DNA of 64,000 bases, taken from the NCBI GenBank assembly GCA_027592035.1, contig JAQCIK010000005.1, positions 46,944 to 110,943 of the forward strand. Direction: 5' to 3'. The stretch's first letter is position 1; every line of letters starts with the position of its first letter. Positions 33,909-42,501 of the stretch are shown one piece after another. This DNA comes from Casp-actino8 sp001510455 (lineage in GTDB: Bacteria > Actinomycetota > Acidimicrobiia > Acidimicrobiales > Ilumatobacteraceae). Under the pieces are notes generated by a model. The model saw nothing but the letters and a program-made list of their open reading frames with translations, had not been told where the DNA came from and searched no databases. Both the position numbers and the translations under genes were made by a program.

Positions 33909-35180
33909 ATGGCCGAGGTCGGTTCGGGTTGGGAGCAATTGCGCGCCGGTGTCGAACTTCCCTTCCACCCCGACCTGACGATTCCGCCTCTGCACGAGAT
34001 TCGTCTCGCCATTCCTGATCCCGCTCCGGTGAACGACGTCGAGGCCGCGGCTCGATCGGCCGTGGTCGATCGACTGGCCGCTGACGTCACGCCCGGAATG
34101 TCCGTCGCCGTCGGAGGTGGAAGTCGCGGCCTGTCGGGGCGCGTCGAACTTCTGCGTGGAACGATCATCGGATTGCGCGAATTGGGCGCGAAGCCGTTCG
34201 TCGTGCCGGCCATGGGAAGTCATGGTGGTGCCACTGCCGACGGTCAGGTGGCGATGATGGCATCGCTCGGAATGACCGAGGACTCTCTCGACTGCGAGAT
34301 TCGCGCCACCATGGAAACGGTGGAAGTCGCCCGGACCACGAGTGGTATGCCCTTGTATCTCGACCGTCACGCCGCCGAGGCCGATCGAATCCTTCCGGTC
34401 AATCGGGTGAAGCCGCACACCTGTTTCAAGGGCTCGATCGAGAGTGGTTGCACCAAGATGGCCGTCGTCGGCTTCGGTAAGCAGCCCGGTGCGGCGCAGA
34501 TTCACTCGTGTGGTCCCGACGAGATGAGGCGAAGACTTCTCGACGGCATCGATTCGCTGCGGTCGACCGGACGTCTGCTCGGTGGCGTCGCATCGGTCGA
34601 GTCGGCAAGTGGACGAGTCGTCGTGGTGGAAGGTCTGACGGCGACCGATGTCGGTGGTCCGGCCGAGACGCGCCTCGCTTCCATGTCACGTGAACTCGTT
34701 CCACCTCTTCCGTTCGACGACATCGACGTTCTCGTGATCGAGAAGGCCGGGAAGGACATCTCCGGAACCGGCATGGACCCCAACGTGACGGGTCGATTCT
34801 GGGTGCACGGGCTCGAGGATCTCGAATCTCCGAACGTGTCGACCATTGTTCTGCTCGACATCACCGATGTTTCGGGAGGCAATCTTCTCGGAATCGGGTT
34901 GGCTGACTTCGTTCCCGTGTCTCTCGCCGACAAGATCGATTGGCAGAAGACCTACGTCAATTGCTTCACTGCCGGGCCGTCCGGTGTGCGGCGCAGTCGG
35001 ATGCCGATGGTGTTGGCCGACGAGGAGAACTGCATGAAGGCCGCCCTGTCGATGTGCGGGGTCGCGGTGAACGAACCCAAGAGGGTCGTTCGTATCGAGT
35101 CGACCTTGCACCTCACACGGTGCTGGGTGTCCGAAGCTCTGATCGGCGAATTGCCACCGGGCGCGACCCGTGTGAACTGA
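33909..35180 (+). CDS. LarA-like (DUF2088) nickel-pincer-type racemase/epimerase family protein
   Basis: 423 residues. It matches the LarA superfamily: GGSRGLSGRVELLRGTIIGL and VPAMGSHGGATADGQ (the conserved GSHGG), NRVKPHTCFKGSIESGCTKMAVVGFGKQ, where lysines and histidine would hold the nickel-pincer cofactor and substrate, and GTGMDPNVTGRFW. LarA relatives racemise or epimerise 2-hydroxy acids; this branch is uncharacterised. No larB, larC or larE maturation genes are in the window. Confidence 0.78.
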   Translation: MAEVGSGWEQLRAGVELPFHPDLTIPPLHEIRLAIPDPAPVNDVEAAARSAVVDRLAADVTPGMSVAVGGGSRGLSGRVELLRGTIIGLRELGAKPFVVPAMGSHGGATADGQVAMMASLGMTEDSLDCEIRATMETVEVARTTSGMPLYLDRHAAEADRILPVNRVKPHTCFKGSIESGCTKMAVVGFGKQPGAAQIHSCGPDEMRRRLLDGIDSLRSTGRLLGGVASVESASGRVVVVEGLTATDVGGPAETRLASMSRELVPPLPFDDIDVLVIEKAGKDISGTGMDPNVTGRFWVHGLEDLESPNVSTIVLLDITDVSGGNLLGIGLADFVPVSLADKIDWQKTYVNCFTAGPSGVRRSRMPMVLADEENCMKAALSMCGVAVNEPKRVVRIESTLHLTRCWVSEALIGELPPGATRVN

Positions 35181-35184
35181 TCGC

Positions 35185-35994
35185 TCACTTCTCGAGCGAC
35201 TTCAGTCCACTCATGGCGAACCATCCCGACAGGAGAAGCATCCCGGCGAGAGCGAGGAGACCTCCCCAGGTCTGATCCCAGGTCACCTCGCCGAGCAAAC
35301 CCTGCCGGGAGAGGCGCAAGACATTGGTCATCGGATTGATCCGGGCCACCGCATGGAGCCAACTGGCCATCGACGACAGTGGGACCTGGGACGTGGAGAG
35401 GAACACCGTGAAGAAGATCGCGAATTGGGTGAGAGTGGCGGCGCCCATGTTCCGCATGCGGTAGGTGAGCCCGAGTGCGAAAGCCGACGCCGACATCGAC
35501 ACGCCGAGTGCAGCGATGATCACCATGACGATGGCGAGTGGTCCTCCGGGCACGTTCATTCCACCGAGGAAGCCGACGAGGATCACGAGAACGATGGGGA
35601 GCGCAGCGCGAGCGATCGATCCAGCGATCGGTCCGACGACGAGTGCCCAACGTCGGGTGGGAGCCATGAGCAGACGGTCGAAGAATCCGGTCTGCATGTC
35701 GTTGATGAGGCCGAAACTCACACCCATGGCACCGAAACTCGCACCTTGGATCGCGTTCAGGGGCACGTACCAATCCATGGCGTTGGCGATGCCGGCGAAA
35801 CGCACCGCGGCACCGAAGGCACCCGAGAAGGCGATGAGTTGGAAGACGGGCATGGCGATCGACGGAACGAAGGCCGACGGCATGCGCCGCACTCGCAACA
35901 TCGTTCGACGGACCAAGGCACCGATGACCGAGCTGGGTCGGGTCACGTAGGCGGTGTTGGTGGCCGAGTTGGCGGTGCTGGTGGTGGTGTTCAC
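35185..35994 (-). CDS. ABC-2 type transporter permease (DrrB-like)
   Basis: 269 residues with six predicted membrane segments and the ABC-2 motif region GFFDRLLMAPTRRWALVVG. N-terminal Thr/Ser-rich tail (MNTTTSTANSATNT). Together with the gene upstream it forms a permease pair for one ATPase, a drug or lipid exporter layout. Its start overlaps the stop of the other permease by 4 bases. The substrate cannot be read. Confidence 0.85.
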   Translation of the reverse strand: MNTTTSTANSATNTAYVTRPSSVIGALVRRTMLRVRRMPSAFVPSIAMPVFQLIAFSGAFGAAVRFAGIANAMDWYVPLNAIQGASFGAMGVSFGLINDMQTGFFDRLLMAPTRRWALVVGPIAGSIARAALPIVLVILVGFLGGMNVPGGPLAIVMVIIAALGVSMSASAFALGLTYRMRNMGAATLTQFAIFFTVFLSTSQVPLSSMASWLHAVARINPMTNVLRLSRQGLLGEVTWDQTWGGLLALAGMLLLSGWFAMSGLKSLEK

Positions 35995-36782
35995 ATCGCT
36001 GCCAATCGCTTGTTGAGGGAGCGAAGTCCGAAGGCGATCGATGCGGCGGCGATTCCGAACGGAACGAGCCAGGCACGAAGGAACTGATCGATGTGGAGGG
36101 GTTGATTCATGAAGCCCTGCATGCCTTCGACGACGTGCGACATCGGATTCCAGGTTGCGACGTCCTGGTACCAGCCGGTCATGTACTGGCGAGGAAAGAA
36201 GGCCGACGACAAGAACATGAGTGCGAACACCATGGGGAAGGCCCCCTGGACCACTTCGGGGCTTCCCGACTTGATCGCCAGACCCGACATGAGTCCACTC
36301 ATCGCCAAGGCGAGAAGGGCTCCGGCCACCACCAGGCCGATGAATCCGATCACACCGGTCTCGATGCGCGCACCGAAGGCCAAAAAGATGGCGAGGAAGA
36401 TCGCGACCTGGATGACCGCAACGACCATGGCGCTGCCCAGTCGACCGAGGAGAATCGATGTCCGAGTCACGGGGGAGGCGAGTAGTCGTTCGAAGAAGCC
36501 TTGTTCGATGTCGGTGGCGAGATCACCGGCTGCCGATGTCGAGGCGAACAGAACCCCCTGGACGATCGCGCCGGCGACGGCGTAGTTCAGGAACGACGGG
36601 GCGATGGAGGCGAAGTCGGGCCGATCAGCGATACGACTGAAGCTCGCCGAACCGAGGGCCGCGAAGAAAAGGGGGAAGACGAACGACGGTGTGAGCGCTG
36701 CCGGCTGACGCAGTCGTCCGACGACGCTTCGTCGAGTGAGGACTGCAGTGTGAAGAATCGCGCTTCCAGCGGCCGTGCTCAC
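35991..36782 (-). CDS. ABC-2 type transporter permease (DrrB/DrrC-like)
   Basis: 263 residues, six membrane segments, with FFERLLASPVTRTSILLGRLGSAMV as the ABC-2 signature, closely parallel to the next gene's motif, suggesting the two arose by duplication and form a heterodimer. Overlaps both neighbours by 4 bases (ATGA-type), so the three-gene exporter is translated as a unit. Confidence 0.86.
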   Translation of the reverse strand: MSTAAGSAILHTAVLTRRSVVGRLRQPAALTPSFVFPLFFAALGSASFSRIADRPDFASIAPSFLNYAVAGAIVQGVLFASTSAAGDLATDIEQGFFERLLASPVTRTSILLGRLGSAMVVAVIQVAIFLAIFLAFGARIETGVIGFIGLVVAGALLALAMSGLMSGLAIKSGSPEVVQGAFPMVFALMFLSSAFFPRQYMTGWYQDVATWNPMSHVVEGMQGFMNQPLHIDQFLRAWLVPFGIAAASIAFGLRSLNKRLAAM

Positions 36783-37744
36783 TGATCGGCTCCTTCAAGC
36801 CGGTAGCCGGTCGCTTCGGCGAATACGTCGTCCAGACTGGGTTCGTTCAATTCGAGATGCCGGACGTGTACGCCGGCCTCGTCGAGGGTGCGGATGACAC
36901 CGGCCACCGCTTCGGCGCCGAGGGCGAGTCCGACACCGAGTTTGCCTTCCGACGTCGGCCGCAGATCACCGAAACGCTCGAGAATTCCTCGCGCAGTGTC
37001 GGTGTGTTCACTGTCGACGTCGATGAAAAGTGTGGGGGAGCCGACCTGAGCCTTCAGATCACGAGGGACACCCTGGCGCACGATCTTGCCGTGATCGATG
37101 ATCGCAATGCGATCGGCGAGTTGATCGGCCTCTTCGAGGTACTGAGTGGTGAGGAGAACGGTCGTGCCTTCGCGATTGAGTCGACGAACCTCTTCCCACA
37201 GAGTGAGTCGACTCATCGGATCGAGGCCGGTGGTCGGCTCGTCGAGGAAGAGAACCGACGGTTCGTGCACGAGTGAGAGTGCGAGGTCGAGTCGACGTCG
37301 CATACCGCCCGAGTACGTACCCACTCGTCGATCAGCGGCCGCGGTGAGTCCGACGCGCTCGAGAAGTTCGGGTCCGCGCTTCGCGGCGACCGACTTCGGA
37401 ATCCCGTACAGCACGCTTTGGAGATCGAGGAGTTCTCGTCCGGTCATGAGTGGGTCGATAGCGGCGTCCTGCAACGCCACGCCGATGGCGCGTCGCACCT
37501 TGTCGGCTTGGGTAGCCACGTCGAATCCGGCGACGGTCGCCGAACCAGCCGACGGTTTCAACAATGTGGTGAGGACACGCACTGTGGTGCTCTTCCCGGC
37601 GCCGTTCGGACCGAGAAAGCCGAAGATCTCACCGGCCTCGACCCGCAGATCGACACCGTCGACTGCTCTCACCAGAGAGTCTCCCGATCCGAAGTGTCGG
37701 ACGAGGCCAGTGGCGACGATGGGGGCGGAGGGGCTGGCAGTCAC
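36779..37744 (-). CDS. ABC transporter ATP-binding protein, DrrA family
   Basis: 321 residues. Walker A GPNGAGKST (about 45-53), signature YSGGMRRRLDLA, Walker B VLFLDEPTTGLDP, and the DrrA-type C-terminal extension (GTTVLLTTQYLEEADQLADRIAIIDHGKIV onward). DrrA proteins drive export of hydrophobic drugs or lipids. GTG start at 37744 lies 8 bases after a TAGACT box (37753-37758, minus strand), so the leader is minimal. First gene of the exporter operon. Confidence 0.9.
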   Translation of the reverse strand: MTASPSAPIVATGLVRHFGSGDSLVRAVDGVDLRVEAGEIFGFLGPNGAGKSTTVRVLTTLLKPSAGSATVAGFDVATQADKVRRAIGVALQDAAIDPLMTGRELLDLQSVLYGIPKSVAAKRGPELLERVGLTAAADRRVGTYSGGMRRRLDLALSLVHEPSVLFLDEPTTGLDPMSRLTLWEEVRRLNREGTTVLLTTQYLEEADQLADRIAIIDHGKIVRQGVPRDLKAQVGSPTLFIDVDSEHTDTARGILERFGDLRPTSEGKLGVGLALGAEAVAGVIRTLDEAGVHVRHLELNEPSLDDVFAEATGYRLEGADQ

Positions 37745-37861
37745 AATGTTGCAGTCTACAAGCAGTGGTCAACTTCGACCGACTCGGTCCGAACGGCCGC
37801 GAGACGATGGTGACCGATGACGAAAGTCGGGGAACCGGACGACTGGTCTCGGCGACACTTG

Positions 37862-38242
37862 ATGACGATGCAGAAATCGTGGACGGTTCTCGGCGGTGTG
37901 ATCCTGATGGTGGGTTGCTCGACGCCCGAACCACCGGCTGCCCTGTCGCCAGGTGCGGTCGAAGGTCGGGCCATCGCCATCGCTCGCGGTTGCAACAGTT
38001 GCCACGGGGGCGACTTCAGCGGTGGCGTCGGACCCACCTGGATCGGTCTGGTCGGTTCGGAGGTTCCACTCGTCGAAGGTGGGATGGTGATCGCCGATCG
38101 TGAGTACGTGGTCGAATCGATCGTCGACCCCAACGCCAAACGACGGTTGGGGTCGACATTGCAGATGCCGCTGGTGTCACTCACCGACGCCGAAGTTCAG
38201 CGAATCACCGATTACATCGTGGAACTCGGCACCACCGGATGA
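37862..38242 (+). CDS. mono-heme cytochrome c lipoprotein
   Basis: 126 residues from ATG 37862 (ATG 37868 or an upstream ATG at 37817 are alternatives). It has a lipoprotein signal with lipobox LMVGC (Cys19), the heme motif CNSCH (44-48) and a probable axial Met102 in LQMP, followed by the terminal helix LTDAEVQRITDYIVEL of class I cytochromes. It should sit on the outer face of the membrane and carry electrons. It lies convergent to coxL, 37 bases away, making it a candidate partner in electron disposal; that link is only positional. Confidence 0.82.
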   Translation: MTMQKSWTVLGGVILMVGCSTPEPPAALSPGAVEGRAIAIARGCNSCHGGDFSGGVGPTWIGLVGSEVPLVEGGMVIADREYVVESIVDPNAKRRLGSTLQMPLVSLTDAEVQRITDYIVELGTTG

Positions 38243-38279
38243 ACAGCGGAGCGACTCGTCGCAGGATCGAGTCGTCGGA

Positions 38280-40565
38280 TCACTTGGCGGCTTGAATCGC
38301 CGCCCACACGCGCTGGGCGGTGCAGGGCATCTCGATGTGACGCACACCGAGATGCGACACGGCATCGACCACTGCCGACTGAACGGCCGGTGTGGAACCG
38401 ATGGTGCCCGATTCGCCGATTCCCTTGGCCCCGATGGCGTTGACCGGTGTCGGGGTCTCCATATGAACCACTTCCACACTCGGCAACTCGGCCGCCGACG
38501 GGAATCCGTAGTCGGCGAGGTTCGAGGTGGTCGGGTTTCCATCGGCGTCGTAGATCACCTCTTCGAAGAGAGCCTGAGCCACACCTTGGGCGATTCCACC
38601 GTGGATCTGACCGTCGAGGAGCATCGGGTTGAGCACCTTGCCGGCGTCATCGCATGCGACCTGACGAACGAGTCGGGTCTGACCGGTCTCGGTGTCGACT
38701 TCCACGACCGAGACGTGGGCACCGAAGGGGAACGTCGCTCCCGACACGTTGATCACGTCGTCGTGCGAGAGTCCGCCACTGGCCTTCTCGGCTTGGGCGA
38801 GATCGGCCCACGACTTGGTGACCGACGGTGTGCCGGCCACGTGGAAGACACCTCGTTCCTTGTCGAGTACGACGTCGGCTTCGCTCGCCTCGAGAAGACG
38901 AGCCGCTACTGACTTGGCCTTCTCGGCCAGAGTGCCGGCCACCTGGAACACGGCATTGCCACCCTGCTGCAGTGAGCGTGATCCCATGGTGCCGGTGCCG
39001 ATCGGGACGAGATCGGTGTCACCCCACACCAACTCGATGCGATCCATCGGGATACCGGTCTGCTCCTGGACGAGCATCGACCATGCCGTGTCGTGACCCT
39101 GGCCGTGCGGTGAGGTGCCGGTGTACACGACGGCTCGACCATCGTCGAGCACCTCGACCTTGGCCGATTCGCCGTTTCCGACGCCGCCGGTGATCTCGAC
39201 GTACACGCTCACGCCGATGCCGAGCTGCTTCACGTCGCCACTGTCGCGACGCTTCTTCTGCTCGGCGCGCAAGGCCGGATAGTCAGCAGCCTTCAGAGCC
39301 TTGTCGAGAGCGGTTTCGTAATCACCGACGTCGTAGGTCTGGCCGACCGCAGTGGTGTGCGGCTCGAGGAACTTCGGGATGAGGTTCTTGCGACGGACCT
39401 CGGCGGGATCCATGCCGATTTCGAGGGCGAAAAGATCCATGGCCCGCTCGACGGCGGCCGTGGCCTCCGGTCGACCAGCACCGCGGTACGCGACCGTGGG
39501 CGTGGTGTTGGTGATGACCGACGTGGTTCGGCACTCGATGTTCGGAATCGCATACACGCCACTCGACATCGGACGGGTCATGAACGGGGCGAGGATGGTG
39601 CCCATGTCGGCGAAACCGCCACAGTCCTGAATGGCGTGCAACTGATAATGGGTGACGGTGCCGTCTTTCTTGCCACCGATCGTGACGTACTGCAGCTGTG
39701 CACGACCGTGACCGAGGGCGACCATGCTCTCGCTTCGGGTCTCACGCCACTTCATGGGACGTCCGTGCTTCTTGGCGAGGACGCCGAGCAACAGTTCCTC
39801 GGCGTAAGTGCCGATCTTGGCTCCGAAGCCGCCACCCACGTCGGGTGTACGCACTCGCACCTTGTCGGGTTCGACGCCATTGGCCTTGGCGAGCGGTTCG
39901 ACCGCGCCCTGAGCGTGCTGAGTGGATAGCCACTGGTTGAGTCGACCGTCGGAGTCCCATGCCGCGGCGGCACCGCGGACCTCGAGTGGACACGGGGCCA
40001 CGCGCTGATTCAGGAAGCGACCCTTCGTGACGACTTCACAGTCGGCGAAGAAGGCGTCACCGGTGTTCTCGGGCATACCGAGTGCCGTGGTGTCGAACAC
40101 GACGTTGCTACCGGCGCCCTCGTAGATGAGAGTGGACGATGCCATGGCGGCTTCGAGGTCGATGAGCGCATCGAGAGGATCGATGTCGGCGAACACCGTC
40201 TCGGCGGCATCGGTTGCCTGTTCGCGAGTTTCGGCGACGATGGCGGCGATGGGTTCACCCACGTAACGGACCTTGTCGCTCGCCAATGCGGTACGCGCCA
40301 CCATCGGGTTGAAAGCAGCGGGAACCGGTTCGAGGCCGAGTGATGCCGCCGTGTACACGCCGAGAACTCCGGGCATCGACACCGCATCGGAGGTGTCGAT
40401 CGAGTTGATCACACCGTGGGCGACGGTCGAACGCACGTACACGACGTGCGCGGCACCCGCGAGCATGGGTTCGTCCATGTCGTCGACGTATTCACCGCCG
40501 ACCGTCAAGAACTTCGGGTCCTCCTTGCGGAGAACGCGGTTACCGAGAATGCTGCCACCAGCCAC
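38280..40565 (-). CDS. coxL: xanthine-dehydrogenase/CODH family molybdopterin large subunit (form II CODH-like)
   Basis: 761 residues. The active-site loop reads VAYRGAGRPEA (about 357-367), the AYRGAGR signature of form II enzymes, not AYXCSFR of proven form I CO dehydrogenases. Other cofactor segments: QHAQGAVEPLAKANG, DVGGGFGAKIGTYAEELL, YTGTSPHGQGHDT and a C-terminal GAKGIGESGTIGS with the catalytic Glu. The GTG at 40565 gives the normal N-terminus AGGSILGNRVLRKEDPKFL; the longer frame is antisense to the FtsB-like gene. Whether it oxidises CO is unproven. Confidence 0.9.
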   Translation of the reverse strand: MAGGSILGNRVLRKEDPKFLTVGGEYVDDMDEPMLAGAAHVVYVRSTVAHGVINSIDTSDAVSMPGVLGVYTAASLGLEPVPAAFNPMVARTALASDKVRYVGEPIAAIVAETREQATDAAETVFADIDPLDALIDLEAAMASSTLIYEGAGSNVVFDTTALGMPENTGDAFFADCEVVTKGRFLNQRVAPCPLEVRGAAAAWDSDGRLNQWLSTQHAQGAVEPLAKANGVEPDKVRVRTPDVGGGFGAKIGTYAEELLLGVLAKKHGRPMKWRETRSESMVALGHGRAQLQYVTIGGKKDGTVTHYQLHAIQDCGGFADMGTILAPFMTRPMSSGVYAIPNIECRTTSVITNTTPTVAYRGAGRPEATAAVERAMDLFALEIGMDPAEVRRKNLIPKFLEPHTTAVGQTYDVGDYETALDKALKAADYPALRAEQKKRRDSGDVKQLGIGVSVYVEITGGVGNGESAKVEVLDDGRAVVYTGTSPHGQGHDTAWSMLVQEQTGIPMDRIELVWGDTDLVPIGTGTMGSRSLQQGGNAVFQVAGTLAEKAKSVAARLLEASEADVVLDKERGVFHVAGTPSVTKSWADLAQAEKASGGLSHDDVINVSGATFPFGAHVSVVEVDTETGQTRLVRQVACDDAGKVLNPMLLDGQIHGGIAQGVAQALFEEVIYDADGNPTTSNLADYGFPSAAELPSVEVVHMETPTPVNAIGAKGIGESGTIGSTPAVQSAVVDAVSHLGVRHIEMPCTAQRVWAAIQAAK

Positions 40566-40599
40566 TGTGGACCCCCTGGACGTCGGACCTTTTCGCCCG

Positions 40600-40605
40600 A
40601 CCTTA
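40600..40605 (-). promoter_or_regulatory. -10 box (TAAGGT) for coxL
   Basis: TAAGGT on the minus strand, about 34 bases before GTG 40565, leaving a short leader with an AGGGGG ribosome site. coxL therefore has its own promoter, separate from coxSM. Confidence 0.4.
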
Positions 40606-40626
40606 CTCGCCCGCTTCGGGCTGGTC

Positions 40627-41142
40627 TCAGCCGGTGACCGAGTCGATCGGCGGTTCCGAGTTCCGGGCTGCGCTTCGGGCTTCGGCCTCGCGTACCTGCA
40701 CGATCTGCTCGACCAGGTCGTAGGGCCAACCCCAGGGGAGATCGATCGGGGCCGAGGCGTCACCCACCACGGTCCGGCGATCCTCACCGACCATGACGAA
40801 TCCCAGCTCGTCGCGAGCTGCGTCTTCCACACCTTCGGGTGTGTTCAGGCGGTCGACCTCGGTCTGGAGACGATCGGTGGCCTCCTGAAGGGCCTCGAGC
40901 TCGGCCGATCGGTCCTCGAACTCGGTGCGCTGTCCGAACCACGACTTGACGGGCAGGACCAGGAAGGAGTTGGCGAAGGAGCCGACCACCAGGATCATGC
41001 CGAGGGTGAGGACAACGTACCCCACTCGCTTCGGGACGAGGCGCTCCTGACGAGGTGTGGGTCGGGTCAGATCGCTGCGCTTCACGCGCGTCGACCTCTT
41101 TCCCTGTGTGCGCGCGGTCACGCGTCCCCGTTTGGCTGCCAC
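40627..41142 (-). CDS. FtsB/DivIC family septum formation protein
   Basis: 171 residues: a basic cytoplasmic N-terminus, one membrane segment (about 41-64, VGYVVLTLGMILVVGSFANSF), a coiled coil (about 70-98) and the family motif LNTPEGVEDAARDELGFV. FtsB-like proteins link FtsL and FtsQ in the divisome. It lies 44 bases downstream of eno, the usual actinobacterial order. The C-terminal tail after PWGWPYDLVEQ is extra. Confidence 0.85.
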   Translation of the reverse strand: MAAKRGRVTARTQGKRSTRVKRSDLTRPTPRQERLVPKRVGYVVLTLGMILVVGSFANSFLVLPVKSWFGQRTEFEDRSAELEALQEATDRLQTEVDRLNTPEGVEDAARDELGFVMVGEDRRTVVGDASAPIDLPWGWPYDLVEQIVQVREAEARSAARNSEPPIDSVTG

Positions 41143-41186
41143 CCCGACATTGTGCCGGTTTTCGGACTGCGGTGGGTGGCAACCCG

Positions 41187-42467
41187 TCAGTCGAGAGGGG
41201 CCAGCGCCGCGCGCCCACGAAAACGCGCCGCGTCACCGAGTTGCTCCTCGATACGCAGCAGCTGGTTGTACTTGGCCACTCGATCACTTCGTGCTGGTGC
41301 GCCGGTCTTGATCTGGCCGCAATTGGTGGCGACAGCGAGGTCGGCGATGGTTGTGTCTTCGGTCTCGCCACTGCGATGACTCATGACACTGGTGTATCGG
41401 TGGCGCGTCGCGAGTTCGATCGTCTCGAGCGTCTCGGTGAGAGAGCCGATCTGGTTGACCTTGACGAGAACGCTGTTGGCCACTTTGCGTTCGATGCCTT
41501 CGGCCAGTCGCCGGCTGTTGGTGACGAAGAGATCGTCGCCGACCAGTTGCACGCGACCGCCGAGAGCAGACGTGAGGTCGGCCCAGCCCGCCCAATCGTT
41601 CTCGTGCATTCCGTCCTCGATCGACACGATCGGATACGTGGTGACGAGGCGAGTCCAGTACTCGACGAGTTCGGCCGGAGCGAGAACCTTTCCCTCTCCC
41701 GCTAGTTCGTATCGCCCGTCGACGAAGAGTTCGCTCATGGCGGGATCGAGGGCGATCGCGATGTCGTCACCCGGAGTGAACCCGGCCGCCGAAATGGCGT
41801 CGACGAGGATTCGGATCGCGTCTTCGTTGGTGGCGAGATTCGGGGCGAAACCACCTTCGTCTCCGACGGCGGTCGACAAACCGCGGTCGTGAAGGATCTT
41901 CTTCAAATGGTGGTAGGTCTCGGTGCCCCACCTCAATGCCTCCCGAAAGCTCGGCGCACCAACAGGCATGATCATGAATTCTTGAAGATCGATGGTGTTA
42001 TCGGCGTGAGCACCACCATTGATCACGTTCATCATGGGGACGGGCAGCACGTGCGCGTTCGGCCCACCCGCATAGCGCCACAACGGAAGATCGAGTTCGA
42101 GAGCGGCGGCCTTGGCGACGGCCAGGCTCACGCCAAGGATCGCATTGGCACCCAGCCGCGATTTGTTGGGTGTGCTGTCGAGATCGACGAGGCAGGTGTC
42201 GATGGCCCGTTGGTCGAGGGCGTCGAGGCCTCGAAGCGCGCCGTCGATCTCGCCGCTGACGAAGCCGACGGCCGTCATCACTCCCTTGCCGAGGAAGCGT
42301 CGCCCACCGTCTCGCAACTCGACGGCCTCGTGCTCACCGGTACTCGCGCCCGACGGAACGATGGCTCGACCCGATGCGCCGGAGTCGAGCAGGACCTCGG
42401 CCTCGACAGTGGGGTTACCTCGGGAGTCGAGAACTTCTCGTGCGATCACGCGGGCGATTTCGCTCAT
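41187..42467 (-). CDS. eno: enolase
   Basis: 426 residues. It converts 2-phosphoglycerate to phosphoenolpyruvate. Seen: ARVIAREVLDSRGNPTVEAEVLLDSG, GANAILGVSLAVAKAAA, VGDEGGFAPNL, the metal ligand in SIEDGMHENDW, VGDDLFVTN and the catalytic-lysine loop VLVKVNQIGSLTET, then MSHRSGETEDTTIADLAVA. Normal length. Between mazG and ftsB, as in mycobacteria. Confidence 0.97.
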   Translation of the reverse strand: MSEIARVIAREVLDSRGNPTVEAEVLLDSGASGRAIVPSGASTGEHEAVELRDGGRRFLGKGVMTAVGFVSGEIDGALRGLDALDQRAIDTCLVDLDSTPNKSRLGANAILGVSLAVAKAAALELDLPLWRYAGGPNAHVLPVPMMNVINGGAHADNTIDLQEFMIMPVGAPSFREALRWGTETYHHLKKILHDRGLSTAVGDEGGFAPNLATNEDAIRILVDAISAAGFTPGDDIAIALDPAMSELFVDGRYELAGEGKVLAPAELVEYWTRLVTTYPIVSIEDGMHENDWAGWADLTSALGGRVQLVGDDLFVTNSRRLAEGIERKVANSVLVKVNQIGSLTETLETIELATRHRYTSVMSHRSGETEDTTIADLAVATNCGQIKTGAPARSDRVAKYNQLLRIEEQLGDAARFRGRAALAPLD

Positions 42468-42501
42468 GCGCCCACGTTAGTTGGAGGGGTCTCGGGGACC
42501 G

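Noticed and set aside
40566..40832. 89-codon N-terminal extension of CoxL
   Set aside because: Antisense to the FtsB-like gene and unlike family N-termini; a TAAGGT box and AGGGGG ribosome site support GTG 40565.
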